The translations under genes were made by a program, and so were the position numbers. The notes under the pieces were generated by a model. That model did not search any database. It saw only the letters and a list, made by a program, of their open reading frames with translations, and was not told where the DNA came from. Below are positions 29,557 to 40,043 of a stretch of DNA of 64,000 bases, one piece after another (the stretch's first letter is position 1; every line of letters starts with the position of its first letter). The stretch is from an uncultured Erythrobacter sp. (GTDB lineage: Bacteria; Pseudomonadota; Alphaproteobacteria; Sphingomonadales; Sphingomonadaceae), in assembly GCA_947494705.1 (NCBI GenBank), contig CANLVN010000002.1:868001-932000 (forward strand), written 5' to 3'.

Positions 29557-30012
29557 TTAGTGCGCCTCAACCGGCTCGCCCGCATCCTGCCAAGCGAGAA
29601 TGCCGCCCTCCAGATGCTGTGCGGATTCGCCGATATGGGCGGAGAGGGCCTGTGCCGCGATTGCTGAACGACGTCCCGAGCGGCAATAGAGCACCACTGC
29701 ACGACCATCGGACAGGTCCAGTTTTGCGGGATCGAAGCTGTCCAGTTCGATATGCTCCGCCCCCGGAATAACGCCTTGCGCGACTTCTGCATCGGTGCGC
29801 ACGTCGATCAGGCGTATCTCGCCTTTATCAAGCTTCGCACGCAGTTCCTCGACGCTGAGGTCGACGACCGACGGAGCTTCTACAGCGCTGTCCTTTGCTT
29901 TCGCGAGTTCGTATCGCGGCAGCGGACCCGCGGCATCGTCTTTGCCGCTCGGCGCACATGACGCGAGCGCCAGCACACCGAGCGAAGACCAAAGGAGATG
30001 CGCGCGGTTCAT
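29557..30012 (-). CDS. Rhodanese-domain lipoprotein
   Basis: 151 residues with a lipoprotein signal (LGVLALASC, Cys about residue 20). The rhodanese domain (about 45-148) has LIDVRTDAEVAQGVIPGAEHI and the active-site Cys in VVLYCRSGRRS, so a periplasmic single-domain sulfurtransferase is likely; substrate unknown. A GGGAGG site precedes ATG 30012. It starts 11 bases after acnA and is probably co-transcribed. Confidence 0.9.
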   Translation of the reverse strand: MNRAHLLWSSLGVLALASCAPSGKDDAAGPLPRYELAKAKDSAVEAPSVVDLSVEELRAKLDKGEIRLIDVRTDAEVAQGVIPGAEHIELDSFDPAKLDLSDGRAVVLYCRSGRRSAIAAQALSAHIGESAQHLEGGILAWQDAGEPVEAH

Positions 30013-30023
30013 ACCTGCCTCCC

Positions 30024-32696
30024 TTACGCCGCCAGCTTGCGCAGGACGTAATGGAGGATGCCGCCGTTGCGGTAATATTCCATCTCGTTGGCGGTATCGA
30101 TGCGGCACAGCGCGTTGAAGGTGAAGGTCGTGCCATCGCCGCGCGTCCCTTCGATCTCGACGGTCTGCGCCGGTGAAAGGTCGGCAAGACCCTTGATGCT
30201 GAAGGTGCAGTCCGCATCCAGCCCAAGCGTTTCGCGCGTGGTGCCTTCCTCGAATTGCAGCGGGAGGACACCCATGCCGACGAGGTTAGAACGGTGGATC
30301 CGCTCGTAGCTTTCGACGATGACGGCGCGCACGCCCAGCAGGATCGTGCCCTTGGCCGCCCAGTCACGGCTGGAGCCGGTGCCGTATTCCTTGCCGCCAA
30401 CGACGATCAGGTCGGTGCCGTCTTCCTTGTGCTTCATCGCGGCATCGTAGATCGGCATCTCTTCGCCTTCATAGGTGGTGTAACCACCCTCGATGCTGGG
30501 CACCATCTCGTTGCGGATGCGGATATTGGCGAAGGTGCCGCGCATCATCACGTCATGGTTGCCACGGCGCGACCCGTAGGAGTTGAAGTCCTTCTTCTGC
30601 ACCTGGTTCGACTTGAGGTATTCGCCTGCGGGCGAGTCTTCCTTGATCGAGCCGGCGGGCGAAATGTGGTCGGTGGTGACGCTGTCGCCGAGGATTGCGA
30701 GTGGCTTTGCATCGATGATGTCGGTGATCGGCGCAGGCGTCATTTCCATGCCTTCGAAATAGGGCGGATTGGCGACATAGGTGGAACCGGCGCGCCACTG
30801 GTAGGTGTCCGAAGGTTCAACCGTGATCGCCTGCCAGTGTTCATCACCGTCATACACGTCGGCGTAGCGCGACTCGAACATCGAGCGGTCGATATTGGCC
30901 GCGCGGTGCTTCGCGATTTCAGCGTTGGTTGGCCACAGGTCGGCAAGCATCACGTCGTTGCCGTCCTGGTCCTGACCGAGCGGCGTGGTGGTGATGTCCT
31001 CGGTCACGGTGCCCTTCAGCGCGTAAGCCACCACGAGCGGCGGCGAAGCGAGGAAGTTGGCGCGTACGTCGGGGCTCACACGCCCTTCGAAGTTGCGGTT
31101 GCCCGACAGGACCGAGGCCGCGACGATGTCGTTGTTGTTGATCGCCGCGCTGATCGGCGGGGCGAGCGGGCCGGAATTGCCGATGCAGGTGGTGCAGCCA
31201 TAGCCGACGAGATCGAAACCGATCGCATTTAGATCGTCCTGCAGACCCGATTTGACGAGGTAGTCGGTGACGACCTGCGATCCCGGAGCGAGCGAGGTTT
31301 TCACCCAAGGCTTTGGCTTCAGGCCCTTTTCGTTGGCTTTCTTGGCCACGAGGCCGGCCGCGATCAGAACGTCCGGGTTCGAAGTGTTGGTGCAGCTGGT
31401 TATGGCAGCAATCACGACATCGCCATCGCCGATGTCGTGATCCTTGCCCTCGACAGCGGTGCGTACCGGTGCATCCTTCTTGTACACCGTCTTGAGGTCG
31501 CCGTTGAACAGCTCGCCGACCTCGGGAAGGATGACCTTGTCTTGGGGACGCTTGGGCCCCGCGAGGCTGGGGACGACCGATGCCATGTCGAGGTCGAGGG
31601 TCTTGGTAAAGACCGGCTCCGCCTCCGGATCGAACCACATGCCCTGCGCCTTGCAATAGGCTTCGACCAGCGCGATATCCTCTTCGCTGCGGCCCGTCAG
31701 GCGCATATATTCGATGGTTTTGTCGTCGATGCCGAAAAATCCGCAGGTCGCGCCGTACTCAGGTGCCATGTTGGCGATCGTCGCGCGGTCGGCGAGGGTG
31801 AGGTTGGCGACGCCCGGGCCATAGAATTCCACGAAACGTCCAACCACGCCCACTTCGCGCAGCATCTGCACGCAGGTAAGCACGAGGTCGGTTGCGGTCA
31901 CGCCCTCGGCCATCGCGCCTTCGAGGCGGAAGCCTACGACTTCGGGGATCAGCATCGAGATCGGCTGACCGAGCATTGCGGCCTCGGCTTCGATCCCGCC
32001 GACGCCCCAGCCCAGAACGCCCAGGCCGTTGATCATCGTGGTGTGCGAGTCGGTGCCGACGCATGTGTCGGGATAGGCGACCATCTGCCCATCGGGGCCT
32101 TCGCTTGCCCACACGCCCTTGGCGATATGTTCGAGGTTCACCTGGTGGCAAATGCCTGTGCCCGGAGGAACGGCGGAGAAGTTTTCGAAGCTCTTCGAGC
32201 CCCACTTGAGGAAGTCGTAGCGTTCCGCATTGCGCTCATATTCGAGCGCCATGTTGGCTTCCATCGCCTTGGGGTGGCCGAACTCGTCAACCATAACCGA
32301 GTGGTCGATCACGAGGTTGACCGGCACCTGCGGGTTGATCTTCGCAGTGTCGCCGCCCAGCGCCTTGATCGCATCACGCATCGCGGCAAGGTCGACGACG
32401 CAGGGCACGCCGGTGAAATCCTGCAGCAACACGCGCGCCGGGCGATACTGGATCTCGCTGCCGGTCTTGGGATTCTTCTGCCAGTCGACGATAGCTTTCA
32501 CATCGTCCTTGCCGACCGTGAACCCTTCATCCTCGAAGCGCAGCATGTTTTCGAGCAGCACTTTCATCGAGATCGGGAGCTTGCTCACATCGCCCATGTG
32601 CTCCGCCGCTTTATCAAGCGAGTAATAGGCGTAAGTTTTGCCGTTCACATCGAGGGTCGAACGGGTCGAGAGGGTGTCCTTGCCGGTGGCAGTCAT
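30024..32696 (-). CDS. acnA: Aconitate hydratase A
   Basis: TCA-cycle 4Fe-4S enzyme that interconverts citrate and isocitrate. 890 residues, the usual AcnA length, with the IRP/AcnA-type motifs [36 protein letters not shown] and the cluster-ligand cysteines in [12 protein letters not shown] and [11 protein letters not shown], plus the C-terminal swivel domain ([17 protein letters not shown]). ATG 32696 matches the family N-terminus; the longer frame adds unrelated residues. Confidence 0.97.
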   Translation of the reverse strand: MTATGKDTLSTRSTLDVNGKTYAYYSLDKAAEHMGDVSKLPISMKVLLENMLRFEDEGFTVGKDDVKAIVDWQKNPKTGSEIQYRPARVLLQDFTGVPCVVDLAAMRDAIKALGGDTAKINPQVPVNLVIDHSVMVDEFGHPKAMEANMALEYERNAERYDFLKWGSKSFENFSAVPPGTGICHQVNLEHIAKGVWASEGPDGQMVAYPDTCVGTDSHTTMINGLGVLGWGVGGIEAEAAMLGQPISMLIPEVVGFRLEGAMAEGVTATDLVLTCVQMLREVGVVGRFVEFYGPGVANLTLADRATIANMAPEYGATCGFFGIDDKTIEYMRLTGRSEEDIALVEAYCKAQGMWFDPEAEPVFTKTLDLDMASVVPSLAGPKRPQDKVILPEVGELFNGDLKTVYKKDAPVRTAVEGKDHDIGDGDVVIAAITSCTNTSNPDVLIAAGLVAKKANEKGLKPKPWVKTSLAPGSQVVTDYLVKSGLQDDLNAIGFDLVGYGCTTCIGNSGPLAPPISAAINNNDIVAASVLSGNRNFEGRVSPDVRANFLASPPLVVAYALKGTVTEDITTTPLGQDQDGNDVMLADLWPTNAEIAKHRAANIDRSMFESRYADVYDGDEHWQAITVEPSDTYQWRAGSTYVANPPYFEGMEMTPAPITDIIDAKPLAILGDSVTTDHISPAGSIKEDSPAGEYLKSNQVQKKDFNSYGSRRGNHDVMMRGTFANIRIRNEMVPSIEGGYTTYEGEEMPIYDAAMKHKEDGTDLIVVGGKEYGTGSSRDWAAKGTILLGVRAVIVESYERIHRSNLVGMGVLPLQFEEGTTRETLGLDADCTFSIKGLADLSPAQTVEIEGTRGDGTTFTFNALCRIDTANEMEYYRNGGILHYVLRKLAA

Positions 32697-32836
32697 AGGG
32701 GGTCCTGTCCTTTGCGGTCTGGCCCGCTCGAATAATCGGGATGGCGGGCGAAATATGTACGTCTGCAAGTGCTAGTTTGAGAGGGGAAGGTCAAGGGTAA
32801 GCCCCGGATTTCGGGCCTTTTGCGAGTCGGTCGCGA

Positions 32837-33745
32837 CTAGAGCGCCTTGGGTGCCTTTACGGAACGCTTGCGACCCGGATTGCGCGTAGCGATCCAGCAT
32901 CCGGTCACGATCAGCGCGGTCCCCGCAATCGTGGGTACGGTTACCGCCTCGCGGAAGAACGCCCAGCCAAACAGGCTCGCCCATAAAAAGCCCGAATATT
33001 CGATAGGCACCAACGCCTGCGCTTCGGCGCGGGCATAGGCCCAGGCAATCGCCATCGCACCTCCCAGGGTCAGCAGGCTCGCACCTAGCAGCGGCCAGAC
33101 AGCTTCAGCCACCACCGGCGTTGCGAGAAACGGCGCGAGGACCAACAGAACCAGCCCACCCACACCCGAATGAAACGTCGCGACCTCGACCGGCCCGGCA
33201 AGCTGCGACTGCTTGCGGATGACGATGAAGTTGTAGGCGTAGAGCACTGCCGATACCCCCAAAGCCGCCAGTCCGAGAGCTGTCTCTTCGTCGAAATTGC
33301 CTCGGCCCACCTTTCCGCCGACGATCACCAGCGTGCCCGCGAAGCCCAGCACGCTCGCGAACACGGCTTTGGGCTGGACCACTTCACCCAGCAAAACCCG
33401 CGCAAGGTAGAGCGCGAGCAGCGGCGCAACGAAGCTGATCGCGATCGCCTCTGCTATAGGTAACTTCGTCAAGGCGTAGAAGAAGCTGAGCGCCATGAAG
33501 GCCGAGATGATGCCGCGCTCGATATGCAGTTTCATCGTTGCCTTCGCCGGCCAGGCCTTGCGACGCCACAGCCAGAACGGTGCGATAATCGCTGCTGCGA
33601 CCAGCGAGCGCAGCACGGTCGCGGTGTAGGTGCCGGTCGTCAGCGCGGCCTCTTTCATGAAGGCGTCCATCAGTGACAGGAACCCCACGCCTGCAGCCGC
33701 CGCGAAAAAGGGCAACAGTCGCGTGAGAAAGGACGGATCGCTCAT
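32837..33745 (-). CDS. EamA-family (DMT) transporter
   Basis: 302 residues with ten predicted membrane helices in two EamA repeats; the second half carries the conserved EYSGFLWASLFGWAFFRE segment before the penultimate helices. Members export or import small metabolites; no substrate can be named from sequence. Start ATG 33745 gives the normal family length; the frame extends upstream without features. Monocistronic, divergent from the L,D-transpeptidase gene. Confidence 0.9.
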   Translation of the reverse strand: MSDPSFLTRLLPFFAAAAGVGFLSLMDAFMKEAALTTGTYTATVLRSLVAAAIIAPFWLWRRKAWPAKATMKLHIERGIISAFMALSFFYALTKLPIAEAIAISFVAPLLALYLARVLLGEVVQPKAVFASVLGFAGTLVIVGGKVGRGNFDEETALGLAALGVSAVLYAYNFIVIRKQSQLAGPVEVATFHSGVGGLVLLVLAPFLATPVVAEAVWPLLGASLLTLGGAMAIAWAYARAEAQALVPIEYSGFLWASLFGWAFFREAVTVPTIAGTALIVTGCWIATRNPGRKRSVKAPKAL

Positions 33746-33927
33746 GACAGCGCGGCTCCTAATGCGCCTTTTTCGCGAGGTCACGTCGCTTCTTTGCGAC
33801 ATATGCGCAGGATTCATCGCACCGTAAGCTCGCATGCTTGATAGGGGCACGTGAAACACGATATATCTGAGACTTACAGCCCGACCATGTCGAAAATCGG
33901 CGCAGCGGGCGCGAAGGGATCTTACAA

Positions 33928-35298
33928 ATGCGCAATTTGACCAGCAAACTCACCGCCAGTGTCGCCGGTGCCGCGCTCGTCGCGAGCGCCGCGCTTGCCC
34001 AGGACGCGCAGGATGTGGCGACAGGCAGCAACGTCGAAAGCGATGCGAGCTTTGACGAGGCCTTCCCCAACATGGTCAGCGAAGAAGTGGTACAGGGCGA
34101 TCTCGCTCCTCCCGGACCGATGGTCCAGCCATGGAGCGTCGACAACGCCGCCGCGCTGATCGCAGTGATCGAGGCCATCGGTGATGAGGGGCTCGACCCC
34201 GCCGATTACGATCTGGGCCAGTTGCAGACACTCGTCGCCGCAGGGCCGGGCGAAGAGCTCGACAAGCTCGCTTCGAGGAACTTCGTGTGGCTGGTAGAAG
34301 ACCTGCGCGATGGCCGGACGCCGATGGATGCGCGCGAACAGTGGTTCGTGGTCGATCCTGACCGCGACAAGTACCGCACCGGCGACCTGCTGGCCGAAGC
34401 GCTCGAAACCGGCGATGTCGCGGGCGTTCTGGCACGGCTCAATCCGACGCACCCCGACTATGCGCGCCTGCGCGAAGAACTCGCAAACACTCCCGAAAGC
34501 GCCACGTCAAAGCGCAAGCTCATCCGCGCCAACATGGACCGCTGGCGCTGGCTCGCTCGCGACCTTGGCACGCAGTATCTCATCACCAACGTACCTGAGT
34601 ACCAGCTGCGCCTGACGGTCGGCGACAAGATTATCTCGACCTACAAGACCATCGTCGGCAAGCCCGGCCGCACCGCGACCCCGCAGCTGGCGGAAATGGT
34701 CGAAGGTGTGGTTTTCAACCCGACATGGACCGTGCCGCAATCGATCGTGAAGGGCGAAGGGCTGGGCGAGCGCGTACTCAGCAACCCCTCATGGGCGCGC
34801 GCCAATGGCTACAAGGGTACACGCGGCGAGAACGGCTGGATCAGCGTCGTTCAACAGCCCGGACCCGGCAACTCGCTGGGCCGGATGAAGCTCGAAATGC
34901 CCAATCCGCATGCGATCTTCTTCCACGACACGCCTTCGCGCCATCTGTTCAACAATGACAACCGCGCGCTTTCGCATGGCTGCATCCGCACCGAGCGTGC
35001 GCTTGAACTGGCGATCACGATGGCGATCCTCGGCAAGGGCGCGACCCGCGACGAAGCGGTAGAGATTGCGACCTCCGGCGAATACACCAAGGTCATGGTC
35101 GAGAAGCAGCTGCCTGCCTACATCACCTATTTCACGATGGGCGTCGATATTGACGGCAATCTGCGCACCTTCAAGGACATCTATGGCCGCGACGCACCGG
35201 TGCTTGCCAGCCTCGACAAGCCGCGCGTTCAGAACCGCTCAGGCGAAAGCGACGACGAAGTCATCGTGATTGAGAACGACCCGCGCGGAGAGGCTTAG
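33928..35298 (+). CDS. L,D-transpeptidase (YcbB-like), exported
   Basis: 456 residues with a Sec signal peptide (cleavage after ALAQ, about residue 25). A peptidoglycan-binding-like N-terminal region (IEAIGDEGLDPADYDLGQLQ) precedes a YkuD catalytic domain with the active-site motif SHGCIRTERA (Cys about residue 352). Such enzymes form 3-3 peptidoglycan cross-links or attach proteins to the wall. Its last four bases overlap the 3' end of the convergent gene. Confidence 0.92.
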   Translation: MRNLTSKLTASVAGAALVASAALAQDAQDVATGSNVESDASFDEAFPNMVSEEVVQGDLAPPGPMVQPWSVDNAAALIAVIEAIGDEGLDPADYDLGQLQTLVAAGPGEELDKLASRNFVWLVEDLRDGRTPMDAREQWFVVDPDRDKYRTGDLLAEALETGDVAGVLARLNPTHPDYARLREELANTPESATSKRKLIRANMDRWRWLARDLGTQYLITNVPEYQLRLTVGDKIISTYKTIVGKPGRTATPQLAEMVEGVVFNPTWTVPQSIVKGEGLGERVLSNPSWARANGYKGTRGENGWISVVQQPGPGNSLGRMKLEMPNPHAIFFHDTPSRHLFNNDNRALSHGCIRTERALELAITMAILGKGATRDEAVEIATSGEYTKVMVEKQLPAYITYFTMGVDIDGNLRTFKDIYGRDAPVLASLDKPRVQNRSGESDDEVIVIENDPRGEA

Positions 35299-35819
35299 GT
35301 TTCTACGAGGGCGCTGGATTTTCGCGCGGCGATGATATCGTGGCGGAAATAAATCGCCGCCGGGATAACGTAGGCGCAAGCCAGCAAGAAGGCGAAGCTT
35401 TCAACATGGGTGGCCCAATCCATCGGGCCTATTCCAACCACATTCGATGCCACATAGGCAGCGATCGGCGCGGTGAACAGGAGCGCCACCAAGCTTTTAT
35501 ACGAGCCCATTCGCTCGCGCAGCAACCACGCGAGCGGAACGCCGATAGTGATCAGGTAAAAGCCGCAAAAGGCGATGCCGATTGGCACGCCGACGAACAG
35601 TAATCCGGCTACGACCGATAGAACGGCAAGAGCAATCTCGCCGGCAAACTCGGCAGTCCACTGCCAGAAGCGCGCTGCGTCGAAAAATGTAGCAGCCGCC
35701 CCCGCAAAAGCCGAGATCACTGAACCGATAAACGCCGCGCGGATCGCGGCGGGCACAACCGATGCAACCACGGTTACAAGCGAAAATTCGAGGCCTTCGA
35801 CAGGAGGACGGTTCAGCAC
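35295..35819 (-). CDS. Unknown four-helix membrane protein
   Basis: 174 residues, not recognised. Hydrophobic segments at about residues 17-43, 58-85, 105-125 and 133-155, with no catalytic motif. GTG 35819 is the start, with TAGGAC five bases upstream. It follows the YkuD_2 gene by four bases, so the pair is probably an operon, and it could be a membrane partner of the wall enzyme, but that is inference. Confidence 0.75.
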   Translation of the reverse strand: MLNRPPVEGLEFSLVTVVASVVPAAIRAAFIGSVISAFAGAAATFFDAARFWQWTAEFAGEIALAVLSVVAGLLFVGVPIGIAFCGFYLITIGVPLAWLLRERMGSYKSLVALLFTAPIAAYVASNVVGIGPMDWATHVESFAFLLACAYVIPAAIYFRHDIIAARKSSALVET

Positions 35820-35823
35820 CGTC

Positions 35824-36528
35824 CTAATAAACCCCCGGATTGTACCGCTGCATCGCGGTCGGATTCTCGGGCTTAAGCATCGCCAATTGTTGTTCGCGAC
35901 TCAGCATCGCGCCGTTTTGCTGTAGCCCAAGGCTGTCGGCGTAGAGCAGCCGCCCGCCCGACAGGTTGAGCAACGCGTGGCGGAAATTCTCCTCGCCGAA
36001 AGCGAAGCACCCGTTTGAGCGGCCGAGGCGACCCCAGCGTTCGACATGCGAAGGCTCGGCATAGGTCGCGCGGTGCATCACGATGTAGCGTTGGAGCGCG
36101 TTGTCGTTGGTCTGGTCGAGCCCGCCGAGGCGCACCGAAGTGCCGTAGCGGCCCGTATACCATTCCCAGGTCACATAGGCGCCCCTGCTGGTCGCGTTGG
36201 AGCCTTCGACATTCGAATAGGAATTGAGCCAGCCATCATGCTCCGGGTCGGAGCCGGTGCCATGGCTGCAGTGGGCTGTGGTCACTTCCTCGCGATTGAG
36301 GTTCACGAAATAGAAGCGCTGCTCGGAGGAATGCACGCCAAAATCGGCGATGCCGACGATGTCACGCCGCCAGATCGCATCGCCAGCACGGTCGAGTTCG
36401 CGCTTGGCAATATCGAAAAGCGCTCGGTCGCGTGGGCTACCGCTGCGCGGCTGCGCAGGTAGCTTGATCGGCAGCGTCAGCGCTGCACCGGCGGCAAGGG
36501 AGCCCTTGAGAAGATCGCGTCGGTTCAT
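35824..36528 (-). CDS. Murein L,D-transpeptidase catalytic domain family protein (YkuD_2)
   Basis: 234 residues with a twin-arginine-type leader (NRRDLLKGSLAAGAALTLP). The rest is a YkuD_2 domain with NLNREEVTTAHCSHGTGS, the GGLDQTNDNALQRYIVMH segment containing the conserved His and the catalytic Cys in GRSNGCFAFGE. Expected to act on periplasmic peptidoglycan, but Tat export and the YkuD_2 subtype are poorly characterised. Upstream of a small membrane protein. Confidence 0.87.
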   Translation of the reverse strand: MNRRDLLKGSLAAGAALTLPIKLPAQPRSGSPRDRALFDIAKRELDRAGDAIWRRDIVGIADFGVHSSEQRFYFVNLNREEVTTAHCSHGTGSDPEHDGWLNSYSNVEGSNATSRGAYVTWEWYTGRYGTSVRLGGLDQTNDNALQRYIVMHRATYAEPSHVERWGRLGRSNGCFAFGEENFRHALLNLSGGRLLYADSLGLQQNGAMLSREQQLAMLKPENPTAMQRYNPGVY

Positions 36529-36571
36529 GGCTACACCATAGATAATCGAAAATGGCGGCTCAGTGAATGGG

Positions 36572-38038
36572 TTATTCGGCACCCGCTTTCATCGAGCTTT
36601 CGTGGAGCGCCTTGGCCGCCATGCCCAGTCGTATGACGCCGGGCATGTTTTTCTGGATGGCGGGACCGACCTTCATCAGGTCGGCGAGGCGCGGATCGTT
36701 CTCGGCGATCATCTGCGCCACGGCCGGCGCAGTGGGATGTAGGCGGCTCTTCGCGTTGAAGGCATTCGTTTTCTCGTTCTTCGAGAGGATCGCGGTGCTC
36801 ATCAGGTTCGCCATCACCGCATAGGGATAGGTCGAGGTGGAATCGGTCAGCGGAGCCGGCGGCAGGAGGTTGTTCTTCTCCTCGTCGGTCTCGAAATTGG
36901 TCTCGATGAAGGCAGCGAGAGCCGCGCTGTAAGGAACAAGAGGGGTCTGAGCGAGCTGGAGCGTGATCGTATCGCCGTCAAAGAAGGGGCGCGTCTGCGA
37001 GCGCGTTTCAAAAGGGACCGCCGATGCGGTGCAGTCGACGAAAAGTGTGCGCAACGGAAGCTCCACCCGGTCCTCGCCGAAATGCATCGCACCCGGCTCG
37101 ACCCGCGTCACACGCGCGCCGCGATGGACTTTCGTGATGCTTCGGAGCAACTCGACTTCGGCCTCAGAGATGACAGCGAAGTGGAACATGCTCGGGGTCA
37201 CTTCCGGATCGATCCGCAGCATGGTCCCACGCTCGTCCAGCATCGCGAACATGGCATCGGCGTCCTGTGACGCATTGGCGCATTCGACGAGATCCAACTG
37301 GAAACGGACCAGGCTCTCGATCCCGTGCTTGGCGGGCTGGAGAAGCTTGCGGTTGAACATCCAGCTGTCGCGCGGGCGCACCCATTCGATCCGGTCGGGT
37401 GCGACTCCAGCCTCCAGCAGCCAGACGGCCGTGTCCATCGCGGTCTTGCCGCCGCCGATGACGAGGTAGCGTTCGGGCAGGTCTTCGGCGTCTTTCCAGA
37501 GCTCGGGGAGATCTCCCGGAACGGCAAAATCCGTTCCGGGCATTACCTCGAACCCCGGCGTGTGGGTCGAGGGCACCGACGTGTTGAACCAGGTCGCATC
37601 GACCAGCTTGCGCCGCACAGTGAAGGCGTGATCCTGATCCGAAACGATCCCGCGCGCGCGGTGTACGTCGCCATCCTTGCCCAGATATTCGGTCAAGCGG
37701 TGATAGGCAACGCGCCCGCTCGGCAGCATCCGCTCGGTCATCAGCCTTCCGTAATAGGCGAGGATTTCGGCATGTTTTGCGAGTGGATACATCCCGCGAT
37801 TATGGCCGTGCGTGTCCACGACGTCGGGGCACAGCTCCATCGAATTGACGCCATATGTTGCGCTAGGCTGGTGCAGGGTGACGAAGGAATATGCGTCGTT
37901 CCAATGCCCTCCGGGCGCAGCATGCTTGTCGACGATGGTGATGTGGCAATCCGCGTCTTCGTCGAGCAGCGTGTCCGCAAAGGCCAGGCCCACAGCGCCG
38001 CCTCCGATGATCAGATAGTCGGTTTCGTGGGCTGTCAC
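36572..38038 (-). CDS. FAD/NAD(P)-binding flavoprotein (monooxygenase-like)
   Basis: 488 residues with an N-terminal Rossmann FAD motif (YLIIGGGAVGLAFADTL) and a second dinucleotide site at about residue 195 (YLVIGGGKTAMDTAVWLLEAG). The PGGHWNDAY stretch is like that of class B flavin monooxygenases. Substrate unknown. ATG 38038 overlaps the upstream deacetylase-family gene by four bases; last gene of the ispG operon. Confidence 0.82.
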   Translation of the reverse strand: MTAHETDYLIIGGGAVGLAFADTLLDEDADCHITIVDKHAAPGGHWNDAYSFVTLHQPSATYGVNSMELCPDVVDTHGHNRGMYPLAKHAEILAYYGRLMTERMLPSGRVAYHRLTEYLGKDGDVHRARGIVSDQDHAFTVRRKLVDATWFNTSVPSTHTPGFEVMPGTDFAVPGDLPELWKDAEDLPERYLVIGGGKTAMDTAVWLLEAGVAPDRIEWVRPRDSWMFNRKLLQPAKHGIESLVRFQLDLVECANASQDADAMFAMLDERGTMLRIDPEVTPSMFHFAVISEAEVELLRSITKVHRGARVTRVEPGAMHFGEDRVELPLRTLFVDCTASAVPFETRSQTRPFFDGDTITLQLAQTPLVPYSAALAAFIETNFETDEEKNNLLPPAPLTDSTSTYPYAVMANLMSTAILSKNEKTNAFNAKSRLHPTAPAVAQMIAENDPRLADLMKVGPAIQKNMPGVIRLGMAAKALHESSMKAGAE

Positions 38039-38943
38039 TTCGCGTGCCTCCGGTTCTCGTCGGCCATTGCTAGCATCGAGCGTGCATGGCGGCGAGCCAC
38101 TTCGCGCTGGTCGTCGCCATATCCTCCTCCCAGCGCCGATGCGATCGGCAAGCCACGATTGCGCGCCTGACCGACAACGAAGCGGTCACGACGGACAAGG
38201 CCTTGATCGGTCAGCGCGAGCCGTCCCAGCTTGTCCTCCACATGCGGATCGACGCCGGCCTGGTAGAGGACGAGGTCGGGCGCAAAACTCTCAAGTGACT
38301 GCACCAGGCTCCGTTCCAAGGCCTCCATGAAGCCATCGTCGTCCGTGCCATCGGCGAGCGCGACATCGAGGCTGGAACGCGCCTTGCGGACCGGAAAGTT
38401 GCGTTGGGCATGGAGAGAGAGGGTGAAGATGTCGTCGCGACCTGCAGTCAGGCTCGCCGTGCCGTCCCCCTGGTGCACATCGCAATCGACGATCAGGATG
38501 CGCCGCGCATCGCCTTGCGCGATCAGGCGATTGGATGTGACCGCCAGATCGTTGAAGACACAATAGCCCGCGCCCGTATCGGCCAGCGCATGGTGGCTGC
38601 CCGCCGCGCTGTTGGCGGCATAGCCATGTTCGAAGGCAAGCTGCGCGGCCAGCCATGTCCCGCCATTGGTATGGCGAACGCGGTCACGGATATGCTCGGT
38701 GACGGGGAAGCCGATGCGGCGCTCCTTCTCGCGCGGGACCGCGACCGCGAAGACTTCCTCGACATAGGCCGGGTCGTGCACCGCTTCGAGCCAATCGCGG
38801 GGCATGGGATCGGGCGCATGCTCGGTCATGTCGGCCCCGCTGGCGCGCAGTTCTTCCATTACGAGGTAATACTTGTCGAACTTGAACGAGCCGCGTTCCG
38901 GGCGAGGGGCCATGTAATCGGCGTGGTGGACAACGTGCAGCAT
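38035..38943 (-). CDS. Histone-deacetylase-family amidohydrolase
   Basis: 302 residues of the zinc-dependent HDAC/acetylpolyamine amidohydrolase superfamily: GSHHALADTGAGYCVFNDLA (tandem His), DCDVHQGDGTA (zinc ligands Asp and His), YQAGVDPHVEDKLG (second zinc Asp) and the C-terminal GGGYGDD. Bacterial relatives deacetylate polyamines, acetoin-pathway proteins or other small amides; the substrate here is unknown. Three bases after mntP and overlapping the flavoprotein gene. Confidence 0.92.
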   Translation of the reverse strand: MLHVVHHADYMAPRPERGSFKFDKYYLVMEELRASGADMTEHAPDPMPRDWLEAVHDPAYVEEVFAVAVPREKERRIGFPVTEHIRDRVRHTNGGTWLAAQLAFEHGYAANSAAGSHHALADTGAGYCVFNDLAVTSNRLIAQGDARRILIVDCDVHQGDGTASLTAGRDDIFTLSLHAQRNFPVRKARSSLDVALADGTDDDGFMEALERSLVQSLESFAPDLVLYQAGVDPHVEDKLGRLALTDQGLVRRDRFVVGQARNRGLPIASALGGGYGDDQREVARRHARSMLAMADENRRHAK

Positions 38944-38946
38944 GAG

Positions 38947-39489
38947 TCAGAGCCAACCCGTGTGCTCGGCCACGATCCTGCAGCCGAGCGCAATCAGGAT
39001 GATGCCGCCCAGCACCTCAGCAGGCCTCCCAAACCGCTCGCCCGCGCGTCGACCCAGCTCTACCCCGCCGAGCGAAAGTGCCAGCGTGACGAGCGCGATC
39101 ACCGAAGCGGCGAACAGCGGCGCGACATCGAGAGTGGGCAGGGTGATGCCTGCGGCCAGCGCATCGAGGCTGGTGGCGATGGCGGCAGCGAACAGCGCCA
39201 TTCCCCGCAACGGTCGCAGCGCCTCCTCATGCTCGCCTTCGCGGATCATCTGAACGCCGATGAAGGTCAGCAGCGCGAAGGCGATCCAGTGATCGAACGC
39301 GGCGATATGGTTCAGCACCGCCTCGCCCAAACCCCAGCCAATCAGCGCCATGCCCCCCTGCGCCGCGCCGAAGGCCAGCGCGATAGCGAGCGCCGCGCCC
39401 AAGGCAGGGCGAACCCGCGCTCCTTGCACCAGCGCCACTGCGAAGGCGTCCATCGCCAGCGCGACAGCCAGCAGTATCGTCTCTGCCAT
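38947..39489 (-). CDS. mntP: Manganese efflux pump MntP
   Basis: 180 residues, six predicted helices in two DUF204 repeats, with conserved acidic membrane residues (ALAMDAFAVAL; IATSLDALAAGI), as in the Mn(II) exporter MntP. It lies eight bases after ppa (a divalent-metal enzyme) in the ispG operon; no yybP-ykoY riboswitch is visible directly upstream because ppa occupies that space. Confidence 0.92.
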   Translation of the reverse strand: MAETILLAVALAMDAFAVALVQGARVRPALGAALAIALAFGAAQGGMALIGWGLGEAVLNHIAAFDHWIAFALLTFIGVQMIREGEHEEALRPLRGMALFAAAIATSLDALAAGITLPTLDVAPLFAASVIALVTLALSLGGVELGRRAGERFGRPAEVLGGIILIALGCRIVAEHTGWL

Positions 39490-39497
39490 GCTGTGCC

Positions 39498-40043
39498 TCA
39501 GCCGTTCCTGTCGCCCCTTGCAGCGATCGCCTCGTCCACCAATGCGCTCGCCTCTTTTTCGTCGCCCGGATCGAGCAGGTTCACCTTGCGGTCGATCATC
39601 TCGTTATAGGTGCGGAAGAACACGCCCAGTTCCCACATCATGGTTTCGCGCATGTCGCTCAACCGTTCGATATGGCCGAAAGTCTGACTGAGAGGCGGGA
39701 CGCCGACGAGCCGGTCGTTGCGGACCATTTTCCCATCTTCCTCCTGCTCCATGCGAAGGATCGCAACGGGGCGAACGCTCACCAGCGTACCCGACGGCAA
39801 AGCTCCGCCGGTCAGCACCATCACGTCGAGCGCATCGCCGTCCTCGGCGAGGGTTGCCGGGACGAAGCCGAAATTGGCGGGGAAGGTAAGCCCCTCGGGC
39901 AGTTCGATGGCCCAGCGGAAGATGCCGAGCTTTTTGTCGAGGTCGATCTTGTGGGTGTTCCCCTTTGGGCATTCGATGAAGGCGTGCAGCAGACCATCAT
40001 CGTCGCGGGCGGGAATGCGGGAGAGATGTTCTGCGTCGATCAT
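39498..40043 (-). CDS. ppa: Inorganic pyrophosphatase
   Basis: Hydrolyses pyrophosphate to phosphate in the cytoplasm, pulling biosynthetic reactions. 181 residues with family landmarks (IECPKGNTHKIDLDKKLGIF, PANFGFVPATLAEDGDALDVMVL). The signature reads DGDALDV, with Ala where the usual pattern has Pro or Glu, so it is a divergent class I enzyme. Overlaps the thioredoxin-like gene by four bases. Confidence 0.9.
   Translation of the reverse strand: MIDAEHLSRIPARDDDGLLHAFIECPKGNTHKIDLDKKLGIFRWAIELPEGLTFPANFGFVPATLAEDGDALDVMVLTGGALPSGTLVSVRPVAILRMEQEEDGKMVRNDRLVGVPPLSQTFGHIERLSDMRETMMWELGVFFRTYNEMIDRKVNLLDPGDEKEASALVDEAIAARGDRNG

Noticed and set aside
39490..39497. yybP-ykoY manganese riboswitch before mntP
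   Set aside because: Only eight bases separate mntP from ppa, so no leader is available.
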